8,031 bases of DNA from an uncultured Eubacteriales bacterium (lineage in GTDB: Bacteria > Bacillota > Clostridia > Oscillospirales > CAG-272). The notes below the pieces were generated by a model. It had not been told where the DNA came from, did not search any database, and saw nothing but the letters and a program-made list of their open reading frames with translations. Position 1 is the first letter of the stretch, and the number at the start of each line of letters is the position of its first letter. Shown one piece after another: positions 6,544 to 8,031 of this stretch. Made by a program: the position numbers and the translations under genes. The DNA lies in NCBI GenBank assembly GCA_934378145.1, contig CAKXXW010000052.1:1-8031 (forward strand), written 5' to 3'.

Positions 6544-6579
6544 TTCCGTCTTTCTTCCGGTGCGAATCACACACCTCAA

Positions 6580-8031
6580 TTATCGATCCACAACGTGGAT
6601 GGTTGTCATCGCCTGTGCGTTGACGATTGCTTTTTCGTTTGTTTTCGGGTCATATGCGTCGATCATCATGATCATCTCATAATCCCCTACCTTCAGCAGC
6701 TCCCCGTTCGGAAGTGCCGAAAGCTTGCAGTAGCCGAGCTTGTAGCCTATCTGAAGTCTTTGCGAACTGTAAAGCACCGTAAATGCCTTTTCCGGGTCAT
6801 ATCCCTCGGCATTAAGTTCCTTTTGCGTTCTCACCTTGCAGGCAACGAGATCGTAGCCTGCCTTTTTCAGCTCCGCATCGCTGATGCAAAGCCGTATCAC
6901 AACATCCTGTGTGCTTCTGTGCGGGTTGACATAATCCATCTGCCCCACCATCGTTGTCGCGCTGACATACACCTCGTGATTAAGTTCAAGGCTGATGCGG
7001 TTTGTTCCCGCAGGAGGCGGATCCACCTGCTGATTCGGCTTCGGCACCGGCACCTGATTCGGGTCGATAATCTCCGGTCTGAACGGAACATTGCCCGTCA
7101 GCTTCTGTACCAGCACCACCGAACCGACCGTAAGCAAAACGAGAAGTATTGCCGCGCTCGGAATCAGCCATGGCAGAATCGGCGCAGGCTGAGCAATCTT
7201 TCCGCCGACATAGCAGTTTCGTATATATCCGGTATTTTTTCCGCAGAAGCCGCCCGAACACAGTCCCGGCGACATCGCAATCCGAACCTGACAGTTTTCA
7301 AAGCTGCCGCCGACAATACTGCCTGCCATACCTCCGATATTCACGCCGCCTTTTCCTTTTAATATATAGTCAAGTGCAAGGTTTGCCACATTCGCATTTT
7401 TCGTGCAGCCGAAAAATCCGCCGTATTCCGCTCCGCGGCAATCTATTGTGAAATTGCTGACCGTATATCCGTTTCCGTCGAAGGTTCCCGAAAAGGGATA
7501 GCTTTCGCAGTCTCCTATCGGTTTCAGCTTCGCACCCTTCATATTGATATTTCCCGCAAGGATATAGTGTGCGCCCGCGGCTTTTTTGTCTCCCGAATTG
7601 ACCGACTCGATCATCATTTTCAGATCGTCTGCCGTTTCAATGCGGATAGCCGGACTGTCAGTGACCGGAAGCTCTTTTCGGTTTGCTTTCATATCCGGAA
7701 CAAAGCCCTTGCCTTCCGTTCCATTCCAGAGCTTGTCAAGCTCCAGTCGCATACGGATGCTTTCTGTCGGAGTATCTCCGGCGATGAACTGCTCTTCGTT
7801 ACCGAAAACATACACCCTTTTGCCGTCCTTGCCGATCTTCAGTGCTCCCTTGCCTGCTATATATCCTGATGCAGTGATTGTTCCGCCGTTCCGGATGTAA
7901 AAGCCCTTTGCCAGCTTTCCTTTGATACACCGGACAGATGCCGAGCCGATAATCCTTGCATTGTTTTCATAAACAAATCCCGCGCCGACATTTTTGCAGG
8001 AGAATGCGATATCGGCAATGCATCCCTCAAC
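6580..8031 (-). CDS. Membrane protein with beta-helix/GLUG-type region and C-terminal beta domain, 5' end outside window
   Basis: The frame is open from the window edge to the TAA at 6580 (483 codons); a GTG at 7815 is internal to this frame and not a credible start. The numbering here counts from the edge. Residues 1-~75 hold a rung-like NGGTITASG (48-56). Residues ~130-275 have the pattern of GLUG-motif proteins: F-S-G-T-F-D-G-N-G (180-188), GGFFG, then GGMAGSIVGG. One hydrophobic segment lies at about 289-311 (after PW), followed by a Pro-rich linker (PNQVPVPKPNQQ). A C-terminal beta domain (~345-483) contains NPHRSTQDVVIR (369-380) and resembles the domain of the membrane protein at 1-509. 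About ten cysteines lie before the membrane segment, far more per residue than in the secreted neighbours. It precedes the giant secreted protein by 52 bases. Its role is unknown; membrane anchoring or organisation of the secreted set is plausible. Which side the GLUG region faces is unresolved. Confidence 0.88.
   Translation of the reverse strand, partial: VEGCIADIAFSCKNVGAGFVYENNARIIGSASVRCIKGKLAKGFYIRNGGTITASGYIAGKGALKIGKDGKRVYVFGNEEQFIAGDTPTESIRMRLELDKLWNGTEGKGFVPDMKANRKELPVTDSPAIRIETADDLKMMIESVNSGDKKAAGAHYILAGNINMKGAKLKPIGDCESYPFSGTFDGNGYTVSNFTIDCRGAEYGGFFGCTKNANVANLALDYILKGKGGVNIGGMAGSIVGGSFENCQVRIAMSPGLCSGGFCGKNTGYIRNCYVGGKIAQPAPILPWLIPSAAILLVLLTVGSVVLVQKLTGNVPFRPEIIDPNQVPVPKPNQQVDPPPAGTNRISLELNHEVYVSATTMVGQMDYVNPHRSTQDVVIRLCISDAELKKAGYDLVACKVRTQKELNAEGYDPEKAFTVLYSSQRLQIGYKLGYCKLSALPNGELLKVGDYEMIMMIDAYDPKTNEKAIVNAQAMTTIHVVDR

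Noticed and set aside
6595..7362. Plus-strand open frame of 255 codons
   Set aside because: It is antisense to the membrane gene with GLUG-type sequence; its His/Arg/Cys-rich composition is typical of a reverse-frame shadow.
6580..7815. GTG at 7815 as the start of the membrane protein
   Set aside because: The frame stays open to the window edge and the upstream residues carry a beta-helix rung motif, so the gene begins outside the window.

Overview
This window looks like chromosomal DNA from a Gram-positive bacterium of the class Clostridia, probably an uncultured gut-type lineage. The grounds are moderate GC content, strong AAGGAGG-type ribosome binding sites, short lysine-led Sec signal peptides, and a large secreted right-handed beta-helix protein of a style I know from gut Firmicutes. 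This assignment is inferred from style, not from a marker gene.

All seven genes lie on the minus strand and read from high to low coordinates. The gaps shrink steadily (52, 88, 67, 37, 22 and 14 bases) and I see no convincing terminator, so the window is best read as one operon cut at both ends. In transcription order it holds: (1) a 5'-truncated membrane protein with beta-helix/GLUG-type sequence, one transmembrane segment and a C-terminal domain (6580-8031); (2) a 1149-residue secreted protein with a beta-helix, two MBG/YDG-like beta domains and a C-terminal module (3078-6527); (3-6) four small secreted proteins of 172-209 residues (2387-2989, 1801-2319, 1176-1763, 524-1153); (7) a 3'-truncated single-pass membrane protein (1-509). 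No RNA genes, CRISPR arrays, insertion sequences or gene-free stretches over 100 bases were seen.

The main observation is that the four small secreted proteins resemble one another and also the last ~150 residues of the giant protein. They share a YAVDI-x-F-type strand, a W-N-x2-T-M-x-Y-E motif, an N-R-S-D-x-P-V motif and a terminal V-x-V-T-I-S strand. The two membrane proteins at the ends of the window share a different C-terminal domain with an N-P-x(4-6)-D-V-x-I-R motif. A testable reading is a cell-surface assembly: small subunits that polymerise or pack together, a giant beta-helix protein joined to them by the shared module, and membrane proteins that anchor or organise it. I do not recognise this as a named system. 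The polymer idea is inference; the shared motifs are read directly from the sequence.
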